Of a stretch of 64,000 nucleotides of DNA, positions 33,157 through 40,168 are shown one piece after another. This stretch comes from Streptomyces sp. NBC_00239. GTDB lineage: Bacteria > Actinomycetota > Actinomycetes > Streptomycetales > Streptomycetaceae. A program made the position numbers and the translations under genes. The notes under the pieces are model-generated. The model searched no databases. It was not told the origin of the DNA and saw only the letters and a list, made by a program, of their open reading frames with translations. The DNA is taken from contig NZ_CP108098.1 in the NCBI RefSeq assembly GCF_036194065.1, positions 1-64,000 on the forward strand. Reading direction: 5' to 3'. Within the stretch, counting starts at the first letter, position 1. Each line of letters begins with the position of its first letter.

Positions 33157-33648
33157 TCAGACGTAGTGGAGCAACGCGCGCTGAGCTGCACACCGGTCGT
33201 CGAAGGCCCGGGCCGCTTCGGTGGCGGCGGGCGATTCGGCTTCGAAGGTGCAGGTGGTGCATTCGCCGCTGGCGAGTGTGAGGCCGTGGGCACACTGGAC
33301 TTTGCCGGTTCCCTCGCACGGGGAGCATTCGGTCTCGTCGCAGCTGGCGGGCAGGACACGGGCACCGCGCCCCAGACAGGTCGGGCAGCGGTAGCCCTCG
33401 CTCGCGCGGTCCCCGATCAGGATCTTCTTCAGCCCCGCAGGTATCGCGGCGTACGCGGCGACCAGCTCGATCACGGTGGCCACTTCGGAGATGTCGTAGC
33501 GGTCCGCGCCCGCGAAGAGGACGTCTCGAACCGCTTCGCCTTCCCGGTCGGTGACGCTGGCGTAGTACGTACCGAGCTGGTCCCATCCGATCAGGACGGT
33601 GCGGCCCGAGGGCGCGTCCTCATGAGGTGTCAGGGTGTGGCAGGACAC
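33157..33648 (-). CDS. DnaJ-type zinc-finger protein
   Basis: 163 residues from a GTG at 33648, seven bases after GAGGAAC, behind cassette copy 17. The second half holds CPTCLGRG, C..CSPCEGTGKVQC and CTTC, a run of CxxCxG-like repeats as in the DnaJ zinc domain but without a J-domain. The first half (VLIGWDQLGTYYASVTD) is unrecognised. Confidence 0.6.
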   Translation of the reverse strand: MSCHTLTPHEDAPSGRTVLIGWDQLGTYYASVTDREGEAVRDVLFAGADRYDISEVATVIELVAAYAAIPAGLKKILIGDRASEGYRCPTCLGRGARVLPASCDETECSPCEGTGKVQCAHGLTLASGECTTCTFEAESPAATEAARAFDDRCAAQRALLHYV

Positions 33649-33670
33649 GGGTGGTTCCTCCCTTAACGGT

Positions 33671-33750
33671 GGTGTGCGTGTGTGATGCCGACCGGGAAGC
33701 CATCCCGTTTCGACAAGAAGAACTTTACCATTTCCAACCCCCGCCGTCGA
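33671..33750 (-). promoter_or_regulatory. promoter-leader cassette, copy 17
   Basis: TAAAGT -10 at 33722-33727, full TTCTTCTTGTCG spacer. The hairpin core is changed to CGGGATGGCTTCCCG, a coordinated change of both arms. Confidence 0.7.
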
Positions 33751-33817
33751 TGCGGGGCAAGCCATTGCCATGCCGGGGCCGGGCGACGTCTCTACCTCGC
33801 TGGCAGTGGTGTGCTGC

Positions 33818-34234
33818 TCAGGTGGACTGCGGTGGGGCCAGTTCCTCCCGGGCCCGATCCACGTTCTCGACCGCTGCGTCCTGAACGGCACCTTCGGCCG
33901 CCTCCAGCCAGTCAGCAGCGTGGTGGGCCTGATCGTCGGTCTGGGAGTACAGGCCGTCTCGGAGTGCGGCCACGATGCGCGCCACGGCGTCCAGAAGACC
34001 GGCATCGCGGTCACCGGGGTCATGCAGGGCCCGAAGCACCGCATGGGCGGCCGGGATGCCCTGCTGCTCGCGCACGGCGGTCTCCAGCCGCGCAAGGGCT
34101 GCCCGGACAGCGGCGGCCGCTCCCTCGATCTCCGCAACCGCCAGCGGGTCGGCGGGTTCTGGGGAGGCCGTCAGAACCGCGTCGAAGACGGCGGTCAGGG
34201 CGAGGCCTTCGATGGCGCGGGCGCGATCGGACAT
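33818..34234 (-). CDS. hypothetical helical protein
   Basis: 138 residues from an ATG at 34234, after GAGGAG. Almost wholly helical and Ala-rich (IEGAAAAVRAALARLETAVRE). No family is recognised. Confidence 0.55.
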   Translation of the reverse strand: MSDRARAIEGLALTAVFDAVLTASPEPADPLAVAEIEGAAAAVRAALARLETAVREQQGIPAAHAVLRALHDPGDRDAGLLDAVARIVAALRDGLYSQTDDQAHHAADWLEAAEGAVQDAAVENVDRAREELAPPQST

Positions 34235-34354
34235 GCTGGGTGTGCTCCTCAACTTGGGATTCGGGGTGCGTGGGGTGCGCGGGGCGGCCGGCCTCCGATG
34301 CGGGCGCGCCCTGCGATGTGGCGAGCCTGGTTGGTGGCACGGCTTGTGAGGCGT

Positions 34355-34381
34355 GCCGGGCAGGGGCGTCCCCTGCCCGGC
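34355..34381 (-). terminator. GC hairpin terminator
   Basis: A 12-bp perfect stem (GCCGGGCAGGGG and complement) with a CGT loop lies after the stop of the lipoprotein gene. Confidence 0.65.
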
Positions 34382-34395
34382 GCTGTCCGGCGGTC

Positions 34396-34932
34396 TCAGA
34401 CCACGTCGCCGTTCTTGGTGCGGTTGTAGACATCGGCGGTGACGCGCTTCCACGCGGTGCGGCCGTCCTCGGCCTTGATGTGCAGCTCGTACCGGCCGGG
34501 GTGCAGCTTGGGCACCTTGCGCTCACCGACCTTGGTGCAGTCGCGGCGCGGCTGGGGGCTGGGGCTCTGGGGCTTCGCGCTCGGCCGGGTGTCGGGGCCG
34601 TTCCCGCCGGGCTTCTTGGCGGGCTTCGAGTCGGAGCCCCCGCCGAAGAGGCCTCCGACGAGACCGCTGTCGCCGCCGTCGCTCTTCCCGCCCTTCTTGC
34701 CGCCGCCCTTGCCGGTGACGAGGCTGGAGCGGGCGGCCCGTGTGGTCGTGGCGCGACAGTTGTAGACGCCTTCGGTCACCGTCTCGGTCCGCGGAGCCTT
34801 GCTGCGCTTGTCGATGACCTTGCCGTGCTCGACCGGCCCGGTCGGCCCGGTCGCGGTGCAGGAGACGATGAGTGCGGCGACGCCGACGGTCACGCCGGCA
34901 ACGGTGAGACGGTGCAGGGAGATGGGGTTCAT
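34396..34932 (-). CDS. putative lipoprotein
   Basis: 178 residues from an ATG at 34932, just after GGAAGGAAG. The N-terminus is a lipoprotein signal: MNPISLHRL, a hydrophobic core, then lipobox IVSC with Cys about residue 25. A flexible Gly/Lys/Pro-rich middle follows, then a small C-terminal domain with LHPGRYELHIKAEDG. It would be anchored outside the cell membrane. Surface exclusion or mating-contact roles are known for plasmid lipoproteins, but nothing here proves that. Confidence 0.65.
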   Translation of the reverse strand: MNPISLHRLTVAGVTVGVAALIVSCTATGPTGPVEHGKVIDKRSKAPRTETVTEGVYNCRATTTRAARSSLVTGKGGGKKGGKSDGGDSGLVGGLFGGGSDSKPAKKPGGNGPDTRPSAKPQSPSPQPRRDCTKVGERKVPKLHPGRYELHIKAEDGRTAWKRVTADVYNRTKNGDVV

Positions 34933-34949
34933 GAACTTCCTTCCGGATC

Positions 34950-35003
34950 GGTGTACGTGTGGGGCCGGATCGGGGGGCCACCCCGGTCCGGCGAACGGTC
35001 CTC
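34950..35003 (-). promoter_or_regulatory. promoterless leader hairpin
   Basis: GCCGGACCGGGG pairs with the CCCC..TCCGGC arm around GGTGGC, followed by a CCACACGTACACC tail. No -10 lies upstream. The stem sequence differs from all other copies while pairing is kept. Confidence 0.6.
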
Positions 35004-35066
35004 ACCGCACTGCTGACGGCGGCGGGCCGCTGGCCCGTCGCCGTCAGGGGACCGGCTCGCGCCCGC

Positions 35067-35453
35067 TCAGCGGTCGACCACGTCCAGCTGGATGTCCCGG
35101 TGGAGGACGGTGACCACCAGGCTGCGGCCGCGGTCGAGTTCTGCGGCCAGATCCATGGCCACTGATGCAGCCCGGTGCCTTCCGCCGGCACAGCCGACCG
35201 CAACGGTTACGGGATGCTCGCCCGAGGGACCGTTGAGGTACGCCTCGACCATGTCGGCGGCGGCCTCGGTCAGCTCGGGGATTCCGTCGGTACTCCGTAC
35301 GGCGTCGCGTACGGCCTCGTCGTTGGCCGTGAGATGCCGGAGCGAGGGATCGACGTGGGGGTCGCGGAAGTGAGTGCGCAGATCCAGGACGATGTCCGCC
35401 GCTGGGGCGTCGCCGTGCAGGAAGCCGAACGAGATGATGCGGACGTCGTGCAC
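35067..35453 (-). CDS. stand-alone RapZ C-terminal-like protein
   Basis: 128 residues from a GTG at 35453 behind GAGGAAAT. DLRTHFRDPHVDPSLRHLT (about 24-42) and GCAGGRHRAASVA (about 87-99) match the C-terminal domain of RapZ/YvcJ, which in RapZ binds RNA and sugar-phosphate ligand. The N-terminal kinase-like domain is absent. A small RNA- or nucleotide-binding role is plausible, and the structured leaders nearby make that worth noting. Confidence 0.65.
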   Translation of the reverse strand: MHDVRIISFGFLHGDAPAADIVLDLRTHFRDPHVDPSLRHLTANDEAVRDAVRSTDGIPELTEAAADMVEAYLNGPSGEHPVTVAVGCAGGRHRAASVAMDLAAELDRGRSLVVTVLHRDIQLDVVDR

Positions 35454-35523
35454 ATTTCCTCTTTCATGATGCGCCGCGATACGGCGCGTTGATGGGTTGG
35501 CCTCTTGGTCGGTCGGCATGGTC

Positions 35524-35922
35524 TCAGTCGCGGACGGCGAGAGACGCGGTAACGGTCCCCTCGGCGGCTGTGGCCACGTCCTGGAGCGTGTCGCGGGTCG
35601 AGTCGGCAGCGGCTCCGAGTTGCGCGGCGAGCGTGGCGCAGCCCAGCTCGCGGGCGCGCTCCTTCTGGGCCGTCAGGTAGTGCCAGACGTCGTGGAGATC
35701 GGCGTGCAGGTCGATCAGGCCGGGCTGGAACGCGTAGGCGTCGGTGAGGGTGGCGGCCCCCTCGGCGTGAACCTCGGCGCGCTCCGGGAACGAGTCGAAG
35801 CTGTTCTTCGCCAGGACCTCGCGGACGTCCTCAACGGACTCGTAGGCCCAGCTCTTGCCCATGAGGGCCATGAGGAACCTGGTCACGATATTCGGCCTGG
35901 AGGTCTTCTGCTGGATGGTCAC
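35524..35922 (-). CDS. hypothetical protein
   Basis: 132 residues from a GTG at 35922, six bases after AAAGGAC, behind cassette copy 18. Helical throughout, with DLHADLHDVWHYLTAQKERA in the middle. No family is recognised. Confidence 0.55.
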   Translation of the reverse strand: MTIQQKTSRPNIVTRFLMALMGKSWAYESVEDVREVLAKNSFDSFPERAEVHAEGAATLTDAYAFQPGLIDLHADLHDVWHYLTAQKERARELGCATLAAQLGAAADSTRDTLQDVATAAEGTVTASLAVRD

Positions 35923-35941
35923 AGCGGTCCTTTCGGTACGG

Positions 35942-36015
35942 GCGTACGTGTGGTGTCGCACCAGGAAGCCATCCCGATGCGACAAGAGGAACTCTACCAC
36001 ATTGAAAGTGTGGGC
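35942..36015 (-). promoter_or_regulatory. promoter-leader cassette, copy 18
   Basis: TAGAGT -10 at 35991-35996, spacer TCCTCTTGTCG. The hairpin has an outer TGTCGCA paired with TGCGACA and an inner GGGA/TTCC, again both arms changed. The most rightward copy. Confidence 0.7.
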
Positions 36016-36041
36016 GGGGCGGTGAAGTCCGCCCCGCCCAC
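36010..36041 (-). terminator. GC hairpin terminator
   Basis: A 13-bp perfect stem (GTGGGCGGGGCGG and complement) lies after the stop of the 36045-36806 gene. It overlaps the -35 area of cassette copy 18. Confidence 0.65.
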
Positions 36042-36044
36042 GCG

Positions 36045-36806
36045 TCATTCAGCGGCCTCGTCGCCGCTGTCGTCACTGCCCTTGCGGTTGTCTCGGGCGA
36101 AACGGCGGGCACCGGCGTTGTCAGCTGCCTGGATGGCCGCGCGGCCGGTGCGCATGCCTTCGCGCCCGAGGTCGGCGACCTTGCCGACGGCGCCGGCGGT
36201 CGAGCTCACCGCTGCCCCAGCGGCACGGGCTGTCTGGCCGACGGCCTGGGCGACGGCGGTAACCGTGTTGAGCCCAGCGACCAGGGCGCCGCCGCCCCGT
36301 GCCGGTGCCGCCCTGCCCGGGCGCGCGGCTCGGGCGGCGGCGGCCCGTGCCGCGTGCTCGCTCGCGGCCGGTCCGGCACTGCTGACGGGCGCGGCCTTGG
36401 CGGCCCGGGCCCGCTTGCCTTCCAGGACCTGGCCCCCCGCGAGCCTGAAGGCGAACGGACGGCCGGGCTCGTACCGGGTCGCGATCGTCCTCACCACCGC
36501 GGGCGTCACCAGGGGAGTCAGCAGCGCCATGTTGAACATGCACTTCGGGTCGCTCCTGCTGGGGCGCTTGCCCTGTGCCGGATGGGGCTCGCCACAGGTG
36601 GCGTGAACCTCGTTACCGGAGACCAGCAGAGTCAGGGTGCGGGGCACGCTGCCTGCGCTGCGCCCGGGGCAGCGCAGGACCGCGCCGCTCAGGGTGAGGC
36701 GCCCTTTCACGGTCACGCTGTTGGAGCCGCCGGGGGCAGCGGTCTTCCCAGCTGCTCCGCGCCCGGCGGGCTTGGCGGCGGTCGTCTTCTTCACGGGCTT
36801 GGCCAT
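36045..36806 (-). CDS. transfer-module hypothetical protein
   Basis: 253 residues from an ATG at 36806, five bases after GGAGAC. A Lys/Ala-rich tail (first 25 residues) leads to a compact region with two Cys (LRCPGRSAG and VHATCGEPHP, then KCMFNMALLTPL). The second half is Ala-rich. It lies nine bases after the membrane protein at 36816, so it is co-transcribed. No family is recognised. Confidence 0.55.
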   Translation of the reverse strand: MAKPVKKTTAAKPAGRGAAGKTAAPGGSNSVTVKGRLTLSGAVLRCPGRSAGSVPRTLTLLVSGNEVHATCGEPHPAQGKRPSRSDPKCMFNMALLTPLVTPAVVRTIATRYEPGRPFAFRLAGGQVLEGKRARAAKAAPVSSAGPAASEHAARAAAARAARPGRAAPARGGGALVAGLNTVTAVAQAVGQTARAAGAAVSSTAGAVGKVADLGREGMRTGRAAIQAADNAGARRFARDNRKGSDDSGDEAAE

Positions 36807-36815
36807 GGGGGTCTC

Positions 36816-37295
36816 CTACTTCCTGACGGTGGCGGTGGCGCGAGCGGTGGTCCGGCCGAACAGGCTCCGGCTGGTGGCGGTGGCCGTGGCGGTGACGGTC
36901 GTTCCGCCTCGGCGGCCGCGCCAGGAGGCTGCGACGGCGACGACAGCGGACAGGGCGAGCAGGGAGAGGAAGAGGTTCCACAGCGCGGCGGCGAGGGCGG
37001 CGAGGGACTCGACGGCCAGGGACAGGCCCCAGAAGGCGAGAGTGGCGCTGCCTGCGGCCACGGGCATGAGCAGAGCCGTGGAGCGCACCCACACCGGCAG
37101 CGGCTGGGCGGCGGGCGTGGGGGCGGCGGGCGGCTGGTCGGCCGGCTGCATGAGGTAGCCGGTGATGACGTCGCCCTGGGGGGTGACGATGCGCGCGACC
37201 GGAGCGGCCGGGGAGGTCTGGACGGTGGGGGCGTAGACGAGGGGCTGGGGAAGGTGAACGGCGGCGGCGGTAGGTGTGCGGATGGGCTGTTCCAT
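36816..37295 (-). CDS. membrane protein of the transfer module
   Basis: 159 residues from an ATG at 37295. A Pro-rich cytoplasmic N-terminal half is followed by two hydrophobic segments (about 73-92 and 100-122) and a basic Thr/Ala tail (TATATATSRSLFGRTTARA). Small membrane proteins of this kind accompany TraB-type pumps in Streptomyces plasmids and support spreading. The exact role is not assignable. Confidence 0.6.
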   Translation of the reverse strand: MEQPIRTPTAAAVHLPQPLVYAPTVQTSPAAPVARIVTPQGDVITGYLMQPADQPPAAPTPAAQPLPVWVRSTALLMPVAAGSATLAFWGLSLAVESLAALAAALWNLFLSLLALSAVVAVAASWRGRRGGTTVTATATATSRSLFGRTTARATATVRK

Positions 37296-37510
37296 GATCG
37301 AAAAGGCTCCTGCCTGGGTGCCGGGTATCTGGTGGTTTGCGAGGTGCGACAGAGGCGCGACGGGCCGCGTCGTGCCTGGTCAGGGCCCTCGACGGCCCGG
37401 GATGGGGGCCCCAGGGGCGCGACGGCGACGCGCCCCCGGGGGTCCGCGTCGCGGGGCCGTCGCGCCGCTGACCTGCGGCGACGCGGCCCGTCGGGGCCGC
37501 GTCGCGGGGG
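37296..37510. other. GC-rich intergenic stretch
   Basis: No gene. Contains several overlapping hairpins, the clearest at 37479-37504. Confidence 0.5.
37479..37504 (-). terminator. GC hairpin terminator
   Basis: An 11-bp perfect stem (CGACGCGGCCC and complement) with a GTCG loop, seven bases after the stop of the FtsK-like gene. Confidence 0.6.
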
Positions 37511-39766
37511 TCATTCCGGGGCAATCCCGGCGGCCGCGCGGACTTCCGCGAGGAAGTAGCCGCGGCCTCGGCCGCCCTTGGTCCACTCCCCGGAGGTGAG
37601 GGTGCGGCCGGTGCCGTCCAGCTCCTTGGCGATGTCCTTGTTCAGCTTCGTGCCGCCCTTGCTGGCCCACCCCTTCTCGTCGTCCTCGTCGACGCCGAGA
37701 GCCGTGGCCGACCACGTGTCCGGGTCGGCCGCGGCGAGCGCGGTGAGGATCTCCACCGTCCGCAGCCGGTCAGGGTTGCCCTTCGCCTCGAAGATGTCCA
37801 GCAGGTCCGTCAGCAGGCTGCGATGCAGGGTCGCGGTCGCCGCTGTGGGCCGTCCGGGCTTGCCCCGCCCGTCGGGTCCTCCTGCCACCGAGCTCATCCC
37901 GGTGCGCTCCAGCAGGAAGGCCTCGACGGGGTCGAAGAACTGGCCCGGTGCCCGGCCTTCGGCCGTCCGCAGCTTGTGGCCGGCCCGGATGATGGGCTCC
38001 GCACCGTCGTAGGCGTCGTCCTCGATGAAGTAGCTGCGCAGCAGCTCCCCGATGAGGCCGTCGATGTCGGCGATAGCAGCGCCGGGAACGTCCCGGGACA
38101 GCTCATGGGCTCGCATTCCGGCGCCGGTGGCCCCCTCCTTCAGGATGGCGTTGGTCTGCGTCGGGCTGCCGGTCTTCGTGGCAGCGCGGACGGCCGAGTT
38201 GGACTTGTACTTGCGCGGGACAGTGTTCTTGTCCGGGTCCTGGGTGACCAGGATGATCGTCATGTTGAGGGCCGCGATGAAGCCAGAGAGCTTCTCCAGC
38301 AGCTGACTGATGTCGTCGCCGTACTCGGCGTCGGTGGTGTGCTCCTGGGCCTCATCGAGGATGGCGATCTCCCAGGGAAACAGCTCCAGATCGCGCTCGT
38401 TCATCTTGGCGCGGCCCTGCTCCTCCAGGTACGCCTCCCGCCGCAGTGCCTCGGCGAGCAGTCCCTGAAGCAGCGCCAGCACGCGGTCCGGCCGGCGGCC
38501 AAAGAACGTGGCGCAGACGGAGGCGTAGCCGATGTGCTCGCCCGGCTTGGCACCGGCAGCAAGCCGGATGTTGACCCGCGGGTCCAGACCCAGAGCGCAG
38601 ATCAGGTTGCGCAGGATCATGCCCTTGCCGGTGCGGGACATGCCACCGAGCAGGACCATGACGTGCCTGAGCGGCAGGTAGAAGGTGCGGCCGCGACGGG
38701 TGAACCCGATCATGGCGCCCTGGTTGTAGACGTCCTGGCGCTCGGGCGCGGCCACCAGCGGGGACACGCGGGCCTTGGCCAGCGGGTCGGAGCTGGCGAT
38801 CCACATGCTGACCCGGCTGGGGTGGCCGTCCTGCTCGATGTCCAGCCACGAGGGCTCGACGTTGAGCCCTTCGGCGATGGCGTTCTTGTTGGCGATCAGC
38901 CGCTGGGCGGTGATGCCCGACGGCAGCTTGAACGTGGCAAGCGAGGCGTTGATGGTCGTCTCGCGGATGGGGCCGACGAGCTGGATGGCGTGGCTCTCGT
39001 CGGTGAAGATCTTCCGCTCGTGCAGGACGGCGTTGATCGTGGCGTCGGTCAGCGGGGCGTCCTCGGCGGCCGCGGCCTGCTCGAAGACCTCGAACGGCTC
39101 CGTGCGGCGCCCGAGCTCGCGCACTCCGCATGCGTACAGGAAGGCCAGGGCCGGGATAAGGAACGGTGCGGCGATGCCCATCCCCCACACCTCGGCCAGC
39201 GCGATGACGGCGGTGGTGTAGGTCGTGAAGCCGGTGATCCCGAGGATGGTGGTGTTCTCCCGGCGGCGGGCCTTGGCCTCCTTGCGCCGGTCGGCGCGCA
39301 GCTGGGCGACGTGGTCCTCGCCGTAGTTGTGCCGCTTGGCCTCGTCGATCATGTGGCCGAAGTCGGTGGCCAGCAGGTAGCCGCACGCGGTGCGGAACTC
39401 GGTCCAGGCCCCCAGGACGGACAGGTGGCCCAGGCGCCAGGCGTACCGGGGCGAGCGGGCCACGTGGAAGCCGGCAGCGTGCACCACGACGTCGATGCGG
39501 TGACGCCAGACCTCGCGGTCCAGCAGGGCGGTGGGCAGGGTCCGGCGGGCCACGGGCAGTTCGACGATCCCGGCCTCGTCCTCGACCTCGTGGGCCAGGC
39601 GGACGGTGCCGGTGATGGTGTCGGCGTGGCCGGCACGGGTCGTCTGCACGCGGGCCCGGGCTTCGCGCTCGGCATCCGCCAGGGAGTCGGGGTTGGTGAA
39701 GAGCTGGCGGACGTCCAGCGGCTTGTCGTCGGGGTTCTGCGGGGCGTCGGGGAGGTGGTCGCTCAT
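37511..39766 (-). CDS. FtsK/TraB-like DNA translocase
   Basis: 751 residues from an ATG at 39766, eight bases after AAGGAG. Two membrane spans (about 174-213) sit between a soluble N-terminal domain and a motor domain. The Walker A region reads GGMSRTGKGM (about 374-383), with GKG in place of GK[ST]; the Walker B is AILDEAQ (about 468-474), and IILVTQDPDK follows. Proteins like this move double-stranded plasmid DNA between mycelial compartments. The C-terminus carries a winged-helix-like region (TLTSGEWTKGGRGRGYFL), comparable to the gamma domain that recognises clt repeats in TraB. The altered Walker A should be checked, but the rest looks functional. Confidence 0.75.
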   Translation of the reverse strand: MSDHLPDAPQNPDDKPLDVRQLFTNPDSLADAEREARARVQTTRAGHADTITGTVRLAHEVEDEAGIVELPVARRTLPTALLDREVWRHRIDVVVHAAGFHVARSPRYAWRLGHLSVLGAWTEFRTACGYLLATDFGHMIDEAKRHNYGEDHVAQLRADRRKEAKARRRENTTILGITGFTTYTTAVIALAEVWGMGIAAPFLIPALAFLYACGVRELGRRTEPFEVFEQAAAAEDAPLTDATINAVLHERKIFTDESHAIQLVGPIRETTINASLATFKLPSGITAQRLIANKNAIAEGLNVEPSWLDIEQDGHPSRVSMWIASSDPLAKARVSPLVAAPERQDVYNQGAMIGFTRRGRTFYLPLRHVMVLLGGMSRTGKGMILRNLICALGLDPRVNIRLAAGAKPGEHIGYASVCATFFGRRPDRVLALLQGLLAEALRREAYLEEQGRAKMNERDLELFPWEIAILDEAQEHTTDAEYGDDISQLLEKLSGFIAALNMTIILVTQDPDKNTVPRKYKSNSAVRAATKTGSPTQTNAILKEGATGAGMRAHELSRDVPGAAIADIDGLIGELLRSYFIEDDAYDGAEPIIRAGHKLRTAEGRAPGQFFDPVEAFLLERTGMSSVAGGPDGRGKPGRPTAATATLHRSLLTDLLDIFEAKGNPDRLRTVEILTALAAADPDTWSATALGVDEDDEKGWASKGGTKLNKDIAKELDGTGRTLTSGEWTKGGRGRGYFLAEVRAAAGIAPE

Positions 39767-39802
39767 GGGTGGGGCTCCTTCGCGAGAGGGGTGCGTGTGG
39801 GC

Positions 39803-39832
39803 CGGTGGCGGCGCGGCCAAGCGCCGCCACCG
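39803..39832 (-). terminator. GC hairpin terminator
   Basis: A 12-bp perfect stem (CGGTGGCGGCGC and complement) with a six-base loop lies between the 39861-40097 gene and the FtsK-like gene, with a CCACACGCACCC leader tail after it. Confidence 0.6.
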
Positions 39833-39838
39833 AGATGC

Positions 39839-39854
39839 AAAAACGGACGTTTTT
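39839..39854. promoter_or_regulatory. palindrome AAAAACG-GA-CGTTTTT
   Basis: An AT-rich palindrome, rare in such GC-rich DNA, lies between the 39861-40097 gene and the FtsK-like gene. Related palindromes are at 56460 and 59440. Probable operator. Confidence 0.6.
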
Positions 39855-39860
39855 GTGCTG

Positions 39861-40097
39861 CTACTTCTTGTCCTTGGCGGACTTCTTCTTCCTGGGCTTG
39901 GCGAGCGTGGCCGCCGTCTTGGCCCCAGCCTTGAGCAGCCCGGGGGCGAACAGGACGACGAGGAACACGGCCAGGGCGAGCACGCCCGCGTCGCTCAGCG
40001 GGCTCGTCTTCAGGGCGACGATGAAGACGCCGGTTCCGGCCGGGAGCGCCAGCGGCAGGGTCAGGGGGAAGTGGCGGTCGGTGCTGCTCGTACTCAC
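39861..40097 (-). CDS. small membrane protein
   Basis: 78 residues from a GTG at 40097. Two hydrophobic segments (about 10-30 and 38-55) and a Lys-rich C-terminus (KPRKKKSAKDKK) that should face the cytoplasm. Lies between the DUF2637-like gene and the FtsK-like gene in the same direction. Confidence 0.6.
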   Translation of the reverse strand: MSTSSTDRHFPLTLPLALPAGTGVFIVALKTSPLSDAGVLALAVFLVVLFAPGLLKAGAKTAATLAKPRKKKSAKDKK

Positions 40098-40168
40098 GGT
40101 GAGGGTCCTCCGGTTCTGGTGGTGTGGCGTGCACTTCTACGTGCGCGTCGGTGTGCTCTCTGCGTGCG

